Source: JAFDXJ01 sp038257845 (GTDB lineage Bacteria; Bacteroidota; Bacteroidia; Chitinophagales; Chitinophagaceae). Taken from it: DNA of 43,093 nt. A program made the position numbers and the translations under genes. Location: contig JBBSQL010000024.1 of assembly GCA_038257845.1 (NCBI GenBank), positions 1 to 43,093 of the forward strand, read 5' to 3'. Below are positions 7,105 to 16,792 of this stretch, piece by piece. The notes beneath the pieces are model-generated. The model did no database searches and was not told the origin of the DNA. It saw only the letters and a program-made list of their open reading frames with translations. How positions within the stretch are numbered: position 1 is the stretch's first letter; every line of letters begins with the position of its first letter.

Positions 7105-8265
7105 TTATTTTTTTTGAAGCAAAGCCGCAAACATGGTATCCGCGCGGTGTTCAAAGCCTTTTAGTAATTTTTTTTCTACCACTTTAAAGGGAAATTTTTC
7201 CAGGATAAAATTGATGGCGCCTTCATTTTCTTTTTCATATACAGAACAGGTAATGTATAAAAAATAACCATTTTCATTTACCTGCTGAATAGCATTTTCT
7301 ATAATCTTGCTTTGCAGGGAAATATAATGAGTCAATTTTTTTTCTGTAAAATAAACCAGGTTTTCCGGCGCTCTTCCCCAGGTACCACTGCCACTGCATG
7401 GAACATCACAAATCACGAGATCAAATTTTTCTGCCAATTGTAATTTTTCTTTGGCGAGATCTGCGATCAAAAGTTGATAATCAACAATGTCCGCTTCGCG
7501 GAATCTTTTGGATAAATTATGTAAAATATTTTCGCGTGAATCAGACACATACAATACAGCATTTGGAAAAAAATCTTTCGCAAGAATTGATTTTCCACCA
7601 CTTCCTGCACAACAATCCCAAATATTTTTTGGTGAAATATTGCAAAAAAAATCGCTTACTTTTTGTGAAGAAAAATCCTGGATAATTACAACTTTACCTA
7701 CACTCAACACTTCATCTAATTTGGTATCCGCTTTAAATGCTAAACAGTTTTCTTCCACGACGCAAAAGGGGATTTCTTTTAAATTCAACGCAGAAAAAAC
7801 AACTTCTTTTTTCCCCGGACGAATGCGAATAAAAACATCCGGCTGATGTAAGTGTGCAGCCGCAAACGCTCTGAAATCAATACTTTTAGTGAATTCTTCA
7901 TATAGCGGAAATATATGTTCAAGCTCAAAGCTGGGATACGTTTTTCGCAGAATATCAATTTTTTCTGATAGCGATTTATTGATTGCTGCCTGCCATTCTT
8001 CCGGCAATAAATCAGCCCAGGCATCACTTTTTGTATTGCATAAAAACAAACCTGCTGTGATCATATTATCTACTGAAATTCCCGGCAGCGATTTTCCCAT
8101 CCGGAAATAAGAAAAAGTAAAATTTCTGATCCATTTGCGGTCGGTGCCACCCATTTTTTTTTCTGCGCGAAAAAAATCTTTGAGATAAAGTGAAAATGGA
8201 GATTCGCCCTTATATGCTTGAATAATTTTTGTGGAACTATTCATGTATGAATGCCACCTGCTCAT
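7105..8265 (-). CDS. RsmB/NOP-family RNA cytosine-C5 methyltransferase
   Basis: A 386-residue SAM-dependent RNA m5C methyltransferase of the NOL1/NOP2/Sun family, probably acting on rRNA. The N-terminal third is a divergent helical domain. The catalytic domain shows WDCCAGSGGKSILAK (SAM loop), CDVPCSGSGTWGR (motif IV with its Pro-Cys) and YITCSVYEKENE (motif VI with the nucleophilic Cys). The layout is closest to 16S rRNA C967-type enzymes, but the NusB-like N-terminal domain of E. coli RsmB is not obvious, so the exact target is uncertain. It is the third gene after the two 2-oxoglutarate dehydrogenase genes, 59 bp downstream of E2 and on the same strand. A second ATG 7 codons in (MNSSTKII) is an alternative start. 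Confidence 0.85.
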   Translation of the reverse strand: MSRWHSYMNSSTKIIQAYKGESPFSLYLKDFFRAEKKMGGTDRKWIRNFTFSYFRMGKSLPGISVDNMITAGLFLCNTKSDAWADLLPEEWQAAINKSLSEKIDILRKTYPSFELEHIFPLYEEFTKSIDFRAFAAAHLHQPDVFIRIRPGKKEVVFSALNLKEIPFCVVEENCLAFKADTKLDEVLSVGKVVIIQDFSSQKVSDFFCNISPKNIWDCCAGSGGKSILAKDFFPNAVLYVSDSRENILHNLSKRFREADIVDYQLLIADLAKEKLQLAEKFDLVICDVPCSGSGTWGRAPENLVYFTEKKLTHYISLQSKIIENAIQQVNENGYFLYITCSVYEKENEGAINFILEKFPFKVVEKKLLKGFEHRADTMFAALLQKK

Positions 8266-8324
8266 TTAACATGAATAATTGCAAGATAACAGGATAACAT
8301 TTTATATAAAATCACTTTTATTTT

Positions 8325-9623
8325 TTATAACTCCAACAAAGATTTCACCGGGTCTTTTCCAAAAAGCAGCAATTCAGGATTTTCCAATAATTCTTTAATG
8401 CGTACCAAAAATCCAACGCTTTCTCTGCCGTCAATCACGCGGTGGTCATAGCTTACAGCGAGATACATCATTGGCTTTATAACAATTTCTTTATTCACTA
8501 CGATTGGCCTTTCCTCAATTTTATGCATTCCTAAAATGGCGCTTTGTGGCATATTAATTATCGGCGTACTCATCAGGCTGCCAAATACACCGCCATTTGT
8601 TATGGTAAATGTTCCTCCCTGCAATTCTTCCATGGTGAGTTTGTTGTCACGCGCTTTCCCTGCAACTTCAATCACTTTCTTTTCTATATCTGCCATGCTT
8701 AAACTTTCCACATTGCGTATTACCGGAACAGTCAAACCGCGTGGCGTACTTACCGCAATACTGATGTCCGCGTAATCATGATAAATTAATTCATCGCCAT
8801 CAATGAATGCATTTACAGCAGGCCACTCGCTCAATGCGATCGCACTTGCTTTCGCAAAGAAACTCATAAAGCCAAGTCCCACACCATGCTGCTCTTTAAA
8901 TTTATCTTTATACATTTTCCTGATCTCCATGATGCGGCTCATATCCACTTCATTAAAAGTGGTGAGCATGGCCGAAGTGTTTTTTGCTTCCACTAACCTG
9001 CGACTAATGGTTTTGCGCAGGTTACTCATTTTTTCATTGCGCGTATTCCGCGAAAATAATTCCTGTCCGTCAAAAGCTTTTTTGCCGGGATGCGCCAGCG
9101 CTTCCAGCACATCTGTTTTCATGATGCGGCCATGTGCGCCGGTCGCGGGAATGGAAGACGGATCAATATGTTTATCTGCGATAATGCGCGATGCAACAGG
9201 ACTGGCTTTTACATGCTGGATTTCTGGTTGCAATACCGTGATGGCAGGCGGTATTACTTCAGTTTTATAGTCTTCTTTTTTCTCAGTTTCGGTTATTGTA
9301 TTTTCCGCAGGATCTGCGGGTTTTGCTTCTGCAACAGGCGCTTCAGCAGTTTTTTGTTCAGGCTGCTTTTCAGCCGGGGCGGACTTTACAGCAGTTTCAT
9401 CAATGGTGGCGATAGCATCGCCAATCTTTAATGTATCATCTTCTTTGGCAATGGTTTTTAAAATCCCCGCCATTTCTGCATTCACTTCAAAAGTTGCTTT
9501 TTCACTTTCAAGTTCGGCGATCACTTCATCGCGGTCAACATAATCGCCATCATTTTTTACCCACTTTAATAATGTCACTTCATTGATGGATTCGCCAACA
9601 GCAGGAACTTTAATTTCTATCAT
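8325..9623 (-). CDS. odhB: 2-oxoglutarate dehydrogenase E2, dihydrolipoyl succinyltransferase
   Basis: A 432-residue E2 subunit that transfers the succinyl group from the lipoyl arm to CoA in the TCA cycle. The lipoyl domain spans about residues 1-77, with the modified lysine K42 in AELESEKATFEV. A long Ala/Pro/Glu linker follows (about 80-135). A peripheral E3-binding domain begins at ASPVASRIIADKHIDP, and the C-terminal acyltransferase domain ends with YDHRVIDGRESVGF, containing the catalytic His and Asp. The architecture and length are those of SucB/OdhB rather than the pyruvate enzyme, and E1 of the same complex lies 63 bp upstream on the same strand. The E3 gene is not in the window. Confidence 0.93.
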   Translation of the reverse strand: MIEIKVPAVGESINEVTLLKWVKNDGDYVDRDEVIAELESEKATFEVNAEMAGILKTIAKEDDTLKIGDAIATIDETAVKSAPAEKQPEQKTAEAPVAEAKPADPAENTITETEKKEDYKTEVIPPAITVLQPEIQHVKASPVASRIIADKHIDPSSIPATGAHGRIMKTDVLEALAHPGKKAFDGQELFSRNTRNEKMSNLRKTISRRLVEAKNTSAMLTTFNEVDMSRIMEIRKMYKDKFKEQHGVGLGFMSFFAKASAIALSEWPAVNAFIDGDELIYHDYADISIAVSTPRGLTVPVIRNVESLSMADIEKKVIEVAGKARDNKLTMEELQGGTFTITNGGVFGSLMSTPIINMPQSAILGMHKIEERPIVVNKEIVIKPMMYLAVSYDHRVIDGRESVGFLVRIKELLENPELLLFGKDPVKSLLEL

Positions 9624-9686
9624 ACATTTTTGATTTCTATTGCTAAAGTATATTTTCTAATTGCTATTTTATAAAAAAATTATTTT

Positions 9687-12437
9687 CTAAATGGAGAATG
9701 CAGTTTCAATTATATCTTCCTGTTCCTGTTTATGCACTTTTGAAAAACCGGTTGCAGGTGAAGCGCTTGCATGCCTGCTGATCACTCCATAATTAATCCC
9801 ATCTAAATTCATTTTCAAAAAAGAAGCAGCACCGGCATTCAGCGGTTCTTCCTGTACCCAAAACCATACGGCCTTATTATATTTTTTATACAAAGCATCC
9901 AATGCCTGGATGGGTAAAGGATATATTTGTTCCAGGCGAATGATGGCAATATCTTTCCTGTTTTCCTTTTCTTGTTTTGTTGCCAGGTCAAAATAAATTT
10001 TACCACTACAGAACAAAACTTTTTTCACATCTGTAACTGTACAAAAATAATCATCAATTACTTCCTGGAAACGCCCGCTTGTAAATTCAGATTCATGACT
10101 ATATGTTCCCGGAAAACGCAGGTTTGCTTTTGGAGAAAAATTAATTAATGGTTTACGGAAATGCCAGGCGAGTTGTCTTCTCAGTAAGTGAAAAAAGTTG
10201 GCAGCGGTAGTAACATTTGTAACCACCATATTCAACTCTGCGCATAAGAGTAAAAACCTTTCCATGCGGCCACTACTATGTTCCGGCCCCTGCCCTTCAT
10301 AACCATGCGGCAATAATAAAGTGATGCCATTCATCCGGTTCCATTTTTGTTCACCTGATGCGATGAACTGGTCAATGATTGTTTGTGCACCATTACAAAA
10401 ATCTCCAAATTGTGCTTCCCAAATCACCAAAGTATCCGGGTTTGCCAGGGCATAACCATATTCAAAACCAAGCACGCCAAATTCACTCAACAATGAATTG
10501 TATATCCTGAATTTTGTATCCTTATTTTCCAATGCACTTAACCTGTTGAATATTTTACCATCATTTTCATCACGCAAAATAGCATGCCTGTGAGAAAATG
10601 TGCCGCGGCGCACATCCTGTCCGCTCATGCGTAAATTTTTTCCATCGAGTAATAAGCTACCGTAGGCCATTAATTCTGCAGTGGCCCAGTCAATTTTATT
10701 TTCAGACTGGTACAATTTTATTTTATCCTGGATAATGCGCTGAACTTTACGAAGCGGCGTGAAATCTTCCGGCCAGCTCATCAATGCATCAAATACTTTT
10801 TTGAAATTTTCTTTGCTGATGGACGTTTCAGGAGATTTTTCAAAATCAGCTTCCGTCGCTTTATCAAGACTTTTCCAGGCCAGTTCGGGCGCCTGGTAAT
10901 TATATGGTAGCGGATTTTGTTTTACTTCATCCAACCTTTCCTGCAAATCACTCCAAAACCTTTTCTCCATACCACTGGCCAATTCTTTGGCATCCGGTTC
11001 ACCATTTTCCAGTAAAAATTGTGTATATACTTCGCGAGGATTTGCATGCTTATCAATGAGCGCATACAACTGTGGTTGTGTAAATTTAGGATCATCTCCT
11101 TCATTATGTCCATGCCGCCTGTAACAGACCATATCTATAAATACATCATAATTAAATTCCTGGCGGAAACGGGTAGCCAGTTCCACGCAACGAACTACTG
11201 CTTCGGGATCATCTCCATTTACATGAAAGACCGGCGCTTGAATAGCTGATGCCAAAGATGTACAATAATCAGAACTTCGTGCATCATCAAAATCAGTTGT
11301 AAAACCGATTTGGTTATTGATCACAAAATGAATCGTACCGCCTGTATCATATCCCTGCAGGTCACTCATTTGTAATACCTCATATACAATTCCCTGCCCG
11401 GCCAGCGAAGCGTCACCATGAATTAAAAGGGGAAGAATTTTGTCATATTCACTCTCATATAAAATATCTGCCTTTGCTCTTGCAAAACCTACCACTACCG
11501 GATCTACAGCTTCCAGGTGAGATGGATTGGGCATCAACTTCAGGTGGACTGTTTTTCCAGCCGGCGTTTGAATATCACTTCCATAGCCCATGTGGTATTT
11601 CACATCGCCGCTACCCATCGTTTGATCGAGTTTGACCGTGCCTTCAAACTCACTAAAGATCTGGCCATACGTTTTTCCTAAAATATTTGCCAGGATATTT
11701 AACCTGCCGCGGTGTGCCATGCCGATAACTACTTCCTGTACCCCATATTCTGCGCCTTTATTAATTATCGCATCCAATGCGGCAATCGTCGTTTCCCCGC
11801 CTTCCAGCGAAAACCTTTTCTGCCCAACATATTTGGTATGCAGGAATTTTTCAAAAATCACCCCATCATTGAGTTTATCAAGTATTCTTTTTTTCTGTTC
11901 AATAGGCAATGGCTCATTAAAAGTTTGTTCCATTTCCCGGGTGATCCAGTTAATTTTTTCCTGGTCGCTTATGTATTTGAATTCTACTCCAACACTTCCT
12001 GCATAAATTTTTTGAAGATGCGCCAGGATATTTCTAAGTGTTGTTGTCCCCAGGCCGATAAGTTCACCTGATTTAAAAGTTTGATCCAGATCGTTTTCGG
12101 AAAGGCCGAAAAAAGACAGGTCTAAATTGGCATTCCGGTCTTTGCGTTCACGAATCGGGTTTGTTTTGGCAATTAAATGACCTTTATTCCTATAACCAAG
12201 AATGAGGCGATAAACCTTGATCTCACGCAGTGCATCAACCGGAATTTCAGCAATCTTTTGTTCCGCCGGCAACGTTTTGGCCACACCATTGGTGGCTTTA
12301 TTGGAAACTGCGAAATCAAAGCCCTCAAAGAATTTCTTCCATTCGGCGTCTATACTTGAGGGATCTTTTAAAAAATCTTTATATAAAGTCTCTATAAAAG
12401 CCGGGTGTGAGCCGGTGATATATGAAAAATCTTTCAT
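9687..12437 (-). CDS. sucA: 2-oxoglutarate dehydrogenase E1 component
   Basis: A 916-residue thiamine-diphosphate enzyme that decarboxylates 2-oxoglutarate and passes the succinyl group to E2. The N-terminal segment MKDFSYITGSHPAFIETLYK followed by FLKDPSSIDAEWKKFF is the E2-binding motif of OGDH. HRGRLNILANILGKTYGQIF, the HGDASLAGQGIVYE metal-binding region, YRRHGHNEGDDPKFTQP and the C-terminal transketolase-like domain (EAQFGDFCNGAQTIIDQF) are all present. I start it at ATG 12437, because a TTG 24 bp further upstream lies inside the predicted -7 box. It leads a minus-strand operon with odhB and the methyltransferase, divergent from rpsT. The length matches the family. Confidence 0.93.
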   Translation of the reverse strand: MKDFSYITGSHPAFIETLYKDFLKDPSSIDAEWKKFFEGFDFAVSNKATNGVAKTLPAEQKIAEIPVDALREIKVYRLILGYRNKGHLIAKTNPIRERKDRNANLDLSFFGLSENDLDQTFKSGELIGLGTTTLRNILAHLQKIYAGSVGVEFKYISDQEKINWITREMEQTFNEPLPIEQKKRILDKLNDGVIFEKFLHTKYVGQKRFSLEGGETTIAALDAIINKGAEYGVQEVVIGMAHRGRLNILANILGKTYGQIFSEFEGTVKLDQTMGSGDVKYHMGYGSDIQTPAGKTVHLKLMPNPSHLEAVDPVVVGFARAKADILYESEYDKILPLLIHGDASLAGQGIVYEVLQMSDLQGYDTGGTIHFVINNQIGFTTDFDDARSSDYCTSLASAIQAPVFHVNGDDPEAVVRCVELATRFRQEFNYDVFIDMVCYRRHGHNEGDDPKFTQPQLYALIDKHANPREVYTQFLLENGEPDAKELASGMEKRFWSDLQERLDEVKQNPLPYNYQAPELAWKSLDKATEADFEKSPETSISKENFKKVFDALMSWPEDFTPLRKVQRIIQDKIKLYQSENKIDWATAELMAYGSLLLDGKNLRMSGQDVRRGTFSHRHAILRDENDGKIFNRLSALENKDTKFRIYNSLLSEFGVLGFEYGYALANPDTLVIWEAQFGDFCNGAQTIIDQFIASGEQKWNRMNGITLLLPHGYEGQGPEHSSGRMERFLLLCAELNMVVTNVTTAANFFHLLRRQLAWHFRKPLINFSPKANLRFPGTYSHESEFTSGRFQEVIDDYFCTVTDVKKVLFCSGKIYFDLATKQEKENRKDIAIIRLEQIYPLPIQALDALYKKYNKAVWFWVQEEPLNAGAASFLKMNLDGINYGVISRHASASPATGFSKVHKQEQEDIIETAFSI

Positions 12438-12458
12438 GCTGGTTATATTTGAAAATTG

Positions 12459-12466
12459 CAAATGTA
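12459..12466 (-). promoter_or_regulatory. Candidate -7 box of the sucA operon (TACATTTG)
   Basis: Read on the minus strand, TACATTTG is an exact TAnnTTTG -7 box 21 bp upstream of the sucA ATG. A -33 TTTG is not seen at the usual 19-21 bp spacing. The position supports the ATG at 12437 over an upstream TTG. Confidence 0.45.
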
Positions 12467-12590
12467 CAGGAGCTGCAAATATCGGTCATTGCAAGGAATA
12501 AACGAATGTATAAAGGAGACATTTCTGCGCATTATGAATTTTTTAAAAAATTAACTCTATATAATATTTCTTCATATAAAAATCTCTGCT

Positions 12591-12598
12591 TACCTTTG
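12591..12598 (+). promoter_or_regulatory. Candidate -7 box of rpsT (TACCTTTG)
   Basis: TACCTTTG is an exact TAnnTTTG match, 19 bp before the rpsT ATG. An AT-rich stretch precedes it without a clear TTTG -33 box. A ribosomal protein gene expected to be strongly transcribed fits this placement. Confidence 0.5.
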
Positions 12599-12617
12599 CC
12601 GTCCGAAAAAAAAATTA

Positions 12618-12872
12618 ATGGCAAATCATAAAGCAACAAAAAAAGACGTGCGCCAGGCAGCTAAAAGGAGGGATCGCAATAAATATTATGGCAAAACAAC
12701 CCGTAATGCTATTCGCGGACTGAAAGCCGAAAAGGAAGACGCACAGAAAAAAGAACAATTGCCCAATGTAATTTCAATGATTGATAAAATGGCCAAGCGC
12801 GGTATCATTCATAAAAATAAAGCAGGCAACCTGAAAAGCAAACTGACTAAGCACGTTGCTGCCGGAGCATAA
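12618..12872 (+). CDS. rpsT: Small ribosomal subunit protein S20 (bS20)
   Basis: An 84-residue, strongly basic helical protein that binds 16S rRNA early in 30S assembly. It opens with MANHKATKKDVRQAAKRRDRN, shows the NAIRGLKAE helix, and ends with the conserved GIIHKNKAGNLKSKLTKHV block, which is diagnostic of bS20. The length is standard. It is a single-gene unit with its own -7 box and a strong terminator 26 bp after the stop, divergent from sucA and convergent with the histidine kinase gene. Confidence 0.95.
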   Translation: MANHKATKKDVRQAAKRRDRNKYYGKTTRNAIRGLKAEKEDAQKKEQLPNVISMIDKMAKRGIIHKNKAGNLKSKLTKHVAAGA

Positions 12873-12891
12873 AAAACTTTTTATTTTGAAC

Positions 12892-14304
12892 TTATTTATC
12901 CCGGTTTTTTCCGGGATTTTTTTTGGCTTTATTGAAAAATAAAATAAAGCGGTTTTTATTCCCTTCTTCAAAACTATATGTAATTGAAGCATGATGGATC
13001 TTCATAATTTTTTCGATGATCGCCAAACCCAGGCCAAAACCTTTTGTCGAATTTTTATTTTCGCCACGGAAAAATGGCAGGAACATTTTTTCCACTTCAT
13101 CTTTTCCTAAGCCTTTCCCGGAGTTTTCAAAAATAATACGCACGCCTTTATCATTTCCTTCAAGAAGTATATCCACTTTTTTATCCGGTGAATAATTATA
13201 CGCGTTTTTAATGAGGTTATTAAATGCCACACGTAATAATTCCGGGTGGCCATTCACTGAAATGGCATCTTCGTTTTCGGGTGTAGTGGTAAATTCAAAA
13301 TTGATACGTATCTGCGGGTAACTTTTTTTTGCAAAAGAAATACAGTTATAAATAAGTTCATCTACGCGCGTCAAAGGACGAAGTTGCAAATTATCTATTT
13401 GCTCGTATTGTGAAAATTGCAACAAGGTATTGATTAGAGAAATCAATTCAAGTTCATCTTCTTTTAAAGATTGTAAAATACGTAAGTACTCAGTTTTATC
13501 CAGGTTTTTTTCCAATGCATACTCAGTTTGCAGAAGCATGTTTGCAAGTGGTGTGCGCAATTCATGGGATGCATGCCGGACAAAATTTTTCTGGTTTTCA
13601 AAAGCACGTTCCAGCCTGTCCAGCATGATATTCATATTGGTTGCTATCTGCACAATTTCATTTGTTTTAAAATTTCCCTTCACCACGCCCACCCTTTTTT
13701 TCAAATTGCTTTCAGAAATATGCCGCATTTGGATACTTAATCTTACAAGTGGCGCTGTAACTATAAAAACATAATAAAATGAGAACAAGACAATAAAAAT
13801 GATTGCAGCCAAGGCTACGATTATAAGAATATTTCTTAATTGTGCACGCTGATTATCTTCGAACCAGGTATTTACTGAAACAATAGTATAATAATGATTA
13901 CCTCCCTGCTTAAATAATAAACCAACGGATAAAGATTCACCGGACTCAAAATAGTACGGGCTATTTTCCCGGATACTGTCCAGCTCAATATTTGTCAAAT
14001 GATCAATAGCCGAATCCGGGTAACTGAAAACTAATTTTTTTTCAGCATTAAAAATGATAATGCTGATTGCTTTACTGCCGGCAAATTCCTGCGGCTGGTA
14101 TGCCTGCATACTATCTTCCAGCACTGATCTGTTATGAAGCCTGAAATACAAATAGGATGCTTCATTGGCTTCTGCCAGTAAGAATTTTTTCTCATCACTA
14201 TCCTTAGAGTATTCGTATAAAAAATAAACACTGCTAAAACTTAAAATAAGAATCGCAGCTATGACTAATGTAAGGACCAGTAAGAATTTAGACCTTAAAT
14301 TCAT
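12892..14304 (-). CDS. Membrane sensor histidine kinase
   Basis: A 470-residue two-component sensor. Two membrane segments (about 5-30 and 157-181) enclose a ~125-residue extracytoplasmic sensor region without a recognised domain. A HAMP linker (about 182-235) leads to the phosphoacceptor H247 in FVRHASHELRTPL. The ATPase domain has the N box (NNLIKNAYNYSPD), a somewhat degenerate G1 box (FENSGKGLGKDE), the F box (FLPFFRGEN) and the G2 box (GFGLGLAI). It lies 6 bp downstream of its response regulator in the same operon and presumably phosphorylates it. The last codons overlap the rpsT terminator on the other strand. The signal sensed is unknown. Confidence 0.9.
   Translation of the reverse strand: MNLRSKFLLVLTLVIAAILILSFSSVYFLYEYSKDSDEKKFLLAEANEASYLYFRLHNRSVLEDSMQAYQPQEFAGSKAISIIIFNAEKKLVFSYPDSAIDHLTNIELDSIRENSPYYFESGESLSVGLLFKQGGNHYYTIVSVNTWFEDNQRAQLRNILIIVALAAIIFIVLFSFYYVFIVTAPLVRLSIQMRHISESNLKKRVGVVKGNFKTNEIVQIATNMNIMLDRLERAFENQKNFVRHASHELRTPLANMLLQTEYALEKNLDKTEYLRILQSLKEDELELISLINTLLQFSQYEQIDNLQLRPLTRVDELIYNCISFAKKSYPQIRINFEFTTTPENEDAISVNGHPELLRVAFNNLIKNAYNYSPDKKVDILLEGNDKGVRIIFENSGKGLGKDEVEKMFLPFFRGENKNSTKGFGLGLAIIEKIMKIHHASITYSFEEGNKNRFILFFNKAKKNPGKNRDK
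12898..12924 (+). terminator. Rho-independent terminator of rpsT
   Basis: The arms ATCCCGG and CCGGGAT enclose a T6 loop and are followed directly by a run of T, 26 bp after the rpsT stop. It overlaps the last codons of the convergent histidine kinase gene. No T-tract follows on the minus strand, so it appears to act only for rpsT. Confidence 0.85.
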
Positions 14305-14310
14305 GCATAA

Positions 14311-15006
14311 TTATTCTTCAATTACATAATATCCGAAGCCCGTTTTGGTATGTATCAGTTTTGGAGAAAAGTTTTTATCAATTTTATTTCGCAGGAAGTT
14401 GATATATACCTCCACCGTATTGGTGCCTGTCTCAAAATCAAGCCCCCAAACTTTTAATAAAATTTCTTTTTTAGAAATAGCGTGGCCCTTATTCCTGCAA
14501 AGCAATAATAGCAATGCAAATTCACGAATGGTTAAGTTGATGGAAACACCCGAGCGAATAACGAGCTTATTGGTAATATTTATTTCGAGGTTATTAAGCT
14601 TAATGATCTCTTCAAAACCGGGGCCACCCTCAGATCTTTTTAAAAATACTTTCATGCGGGCGAGCAATTCATTGATGTGAAATGGCTTCACTATATAATC
14701 ATCCGCGCCTGCTTCAAATGCAAGAATTTTATCGTGCATATCTCCCATTGCAGTAAGCATAATCACCGGCACATGCACATTTTTTTCCCGGAAACTCCTG
14801 CAAATATTGATGCCGCTCATATCGCCTAAATTGACATCAAGAATAATGAGTGAATAATTTACCCGGGTTAATAATTCTAAAGCAATGGAACCAGAAACAG
14901 CAAGATCTGTTTCATAGCCATGGGAAATTAATTCCTGTTGAACAAATAAACCAATTTTTGGTTCATCCTCTGCAATTAAAATTCGGTGTACCTTTAAACT
15001 TTCCAT
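14311..15006 (-). CDS. OmpR-family response regulator
   Basis: A 231-residue DNA-binding response regulator. The receiver domain (about 7-122) has the acidic pair in LIAEDEP, the phosphoacceptor D57 in LIILDVNLGDMSG, the conserved Thr in IMLTAMG and Lys in YIVKPFH. The C-terminal winged helix (about 133-228) carries LTIREFALLLLLCRNKG, the WGLDFETGTNTVEVYINFLR recognition region and the TKTGFGYYV wing. It is the first gene of a two-gene operon with the adjacent kinase. Its start lies only 30 bp from the start of the divergent M14 peptidase gene, so it may influence that promoter; this is inference. Confidence 0.92.
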   Translation of the reverse strand: MESLKVHRILIAEDEPKIGLFVQQELISHGYETDLAVSGSIALELLTRVNYSLIILDVNLGDMSGINICRSFREKNVHVPVIMLTAMGDMHDKILAFEAGADDYIVKPFHINELLARMKVFLKRSEGGPGFEEIIKLNNLEINITNKLVIRSGVSINLTIREFALLLLLCRNKGHAISKKEILLKVWGLDFETGTNTVEVYINFLRNKIDKNFSPKLIHTKTGFGYYVIEE

Positions 15007-15036
15007 TTAATTCTAAATCTTAAAAGGCTCAATTTA

Positions 15037-16776
15037 ATGAAAAAAATTATTTTATGTAGTATCTTATTTTTTGCAACCCTTATTGCAAACAATTTAAAAG
15101 CGCAGGATCTCACTACAATATTTGAAAAAAGCAATGGCATGAAATCCGCAACTTATTTTGAATGTATTGCTTTTTATCAAAATCTCGCCGAAAAATATTC
15201 AACTATTAAAATGCTTTCCGGTGACACAACTGATGCGGGTTATCCATTAAATCTTGTTTTGTACTCCAGTGATAAAACTTTTAGTCCCGACAAAATACAC
15301 GCGGAAAACAAGATCATTATACTTGTCAATAATGCCATTCATCCCGGTGAGCCGGATGGCCTCGATGCCAGCATGATGTTGTTGCGCGACCTGGCTTCGG
15401 GAAAAATTAAAAGTGCGGAAAATGTAGTATTTGCAGTCATTCCCGTGTATAATATTGGCGGCGCATTGAACAGGAATAGTTTTTCCAGGGTCAATCAAAA
15501 CGGGCCTGAAAGTTATGGCTTTCGGGGCAATGCCGAAAACCTCGACCTCAACAGGGATTTTATAAAAGCCGATTCAAAAAATGCATTTGCTTTTGAGAAA
15601 ATATATCAGTGGCTGAAGCCGGATGTGTTTGTTGATAACCATGTGAGCGACGGCGCAGATTATCAATATACCATGACCTTACTCACCACGCAACATAATA
15701 AACTCGGTGGCACACTCGGTGTTTTTTTACATGATATTTTTGAGCCTGCATTATATAGCAGTATGAAAGAAAAAAATTGGCCGATGACGCCTTATGTAAA
15801 TTTTGAGGAAGGCAATGCTGATAAGGGGTGGGCTGCATATTATGAATCACCGCGCTATAGTAGCGGATATACTACTTTATTTCAAACAATTGGTTTTACT
15901 GCAGAAACACACATGCTGAAACCGTATAAAGACCGTGTAGAAAGTACATACGCACTCATGCAATCTTTAATGGAACAATCTTCGATTCACGCGCTGGAAA
16001 TAATTTCAAAAAGAAAACAGTCCATTGAAGAAGTGATGTTGCAGGATAGTTTTGCACTGGGCTGGCGTGTGGATACTACAAAATATGACCTGATAAATTT
16101 TAAAGGATATGAAGCACTCACTAAAATCAGTGATGTTACAGGCATGCCGCGCATGTATTATGATCATTCAAAACCTTTTGAGAAAATGGTGAAATTTTAT
16201 AACACATTCGTACCTGTGAATACGGTCAAAAAGCCCATGGCATATATCATTCCGCATGGTTGGTATGAAGTGATAGACCGGTTGAAATTAAATGGTGTTC
16301 AAATGCGTATCCTGGAAAATGATACGGATATTACCGTGGAATATTACCATATAGATGATTTTAAAAGTTATCCCAAACCGTATGAAAAACATCATGTGAA
16401 TTATTCAGTAACACTCAGTACCCTGAAAGACAAACTGCATTTTTTAAAAGGGGATTATATGATTTACACAAATCAACCATCAAACAGGTACATTGTTGAA
16501 ACGCTTGAACCCAAAGGAGATGACAGTTACTTTTACTGGAATTTCTTTGATGCCGTATTACAGGAAAAAGAAGGTTACAGTAATTATCGCTGGGAAGATG
16601 TGGCCGCAAAATATTTGACAGCGCACCCGGAATTGCAACAAAAGCTCGATGAAAAAAGAAAAGCTGATCCTGAGTTTGCAAAATCCGCTGATGCCCAGCT
16701 CAATTTTGTGTATAAAAATTCACCGTATTATGAGCCGGCACATTTGCGCTATCCTGTTTATCGCTTAATGCAATAA
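15037..16776 (+). CDS. Secreted M14-family zinc carboxypeptidase
   Basis: A 579-residue exported peptidase. Residues 1-23 are a signal peptide ending ANNLKAQ. The zinc site of M14 peptidases is visible: H102 and E105 in NNAIHPGEPDG and H202 in VDNHVSDG. E290 in GFTAETHMLK is in the place of the catalytic Glu, and NLDLNRDF carries the substrate-carboxylate binding Asn-Arg. The C-terminal ~230 residues have no recognised domain but are typical of Bacteroidota relatives. It probably trims peptides in the periplasm. It is divergent from the response regulator gene and convergent with the GIN-domain gene, 16 bp away. Confidence 0.85.
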   Translation: MKKIILCSILFFATLIANNLKAQDLTTIFEKSNGMKSATYFECIAFYQNLAEKYSTIKMLSGDTTDAGYPLNLVLYSSDKTFSPDKIHAENKIIILVNNAIHPGEPDGLDASMMLLRDLASGKIKSAENVVFAVIPVYNIGGALNRNSFSRVNQNGPESYGFRGNAENLDLNRDFIKADSKNAFAFEKIYQWLKPDVFVDNHVSDGADYQYTMTLLTTQHNKLGGTLGVFLHDIFEPALYSSMKEKNWPMTPYVNFEEGNADKGWAAYYESPRYSSGYTTLFQTIGFTAETHMLKPYKDRVESTYALMQSLMEQSSIHALEIISKRKQSIEEVMLQDSFALGWRVDTTKYDLINFKGYEALTKISDVTGMPRMYYDHSKPFEKMVKFYNTFVPVNTVKKPMAYIIPHGWYEVIDRLKLNGVQMRILENDTDITVEYYHIDDFKSYPKPYEKHHVNYSVTLSTLKDKLHFLKGDYMIYTNQPSNRYIVETLEPKGDDSYFYWNFFDAVLQEKEGYSNYRWEDVAAKYLTAHPELQQKLDEKRKADPEFAKSADAQLNFVYKNSPYYEPAHLRYPVYRLMQ

Positions 16777-16792
16777 TGACCTGGTTTAAAAC

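Noticed and set aside
8803..9270. 155-codon plus-strand frame opposite odhB
   Set aside because: Antisense shadow; the odhB frame carries clear domain motifs throughout.
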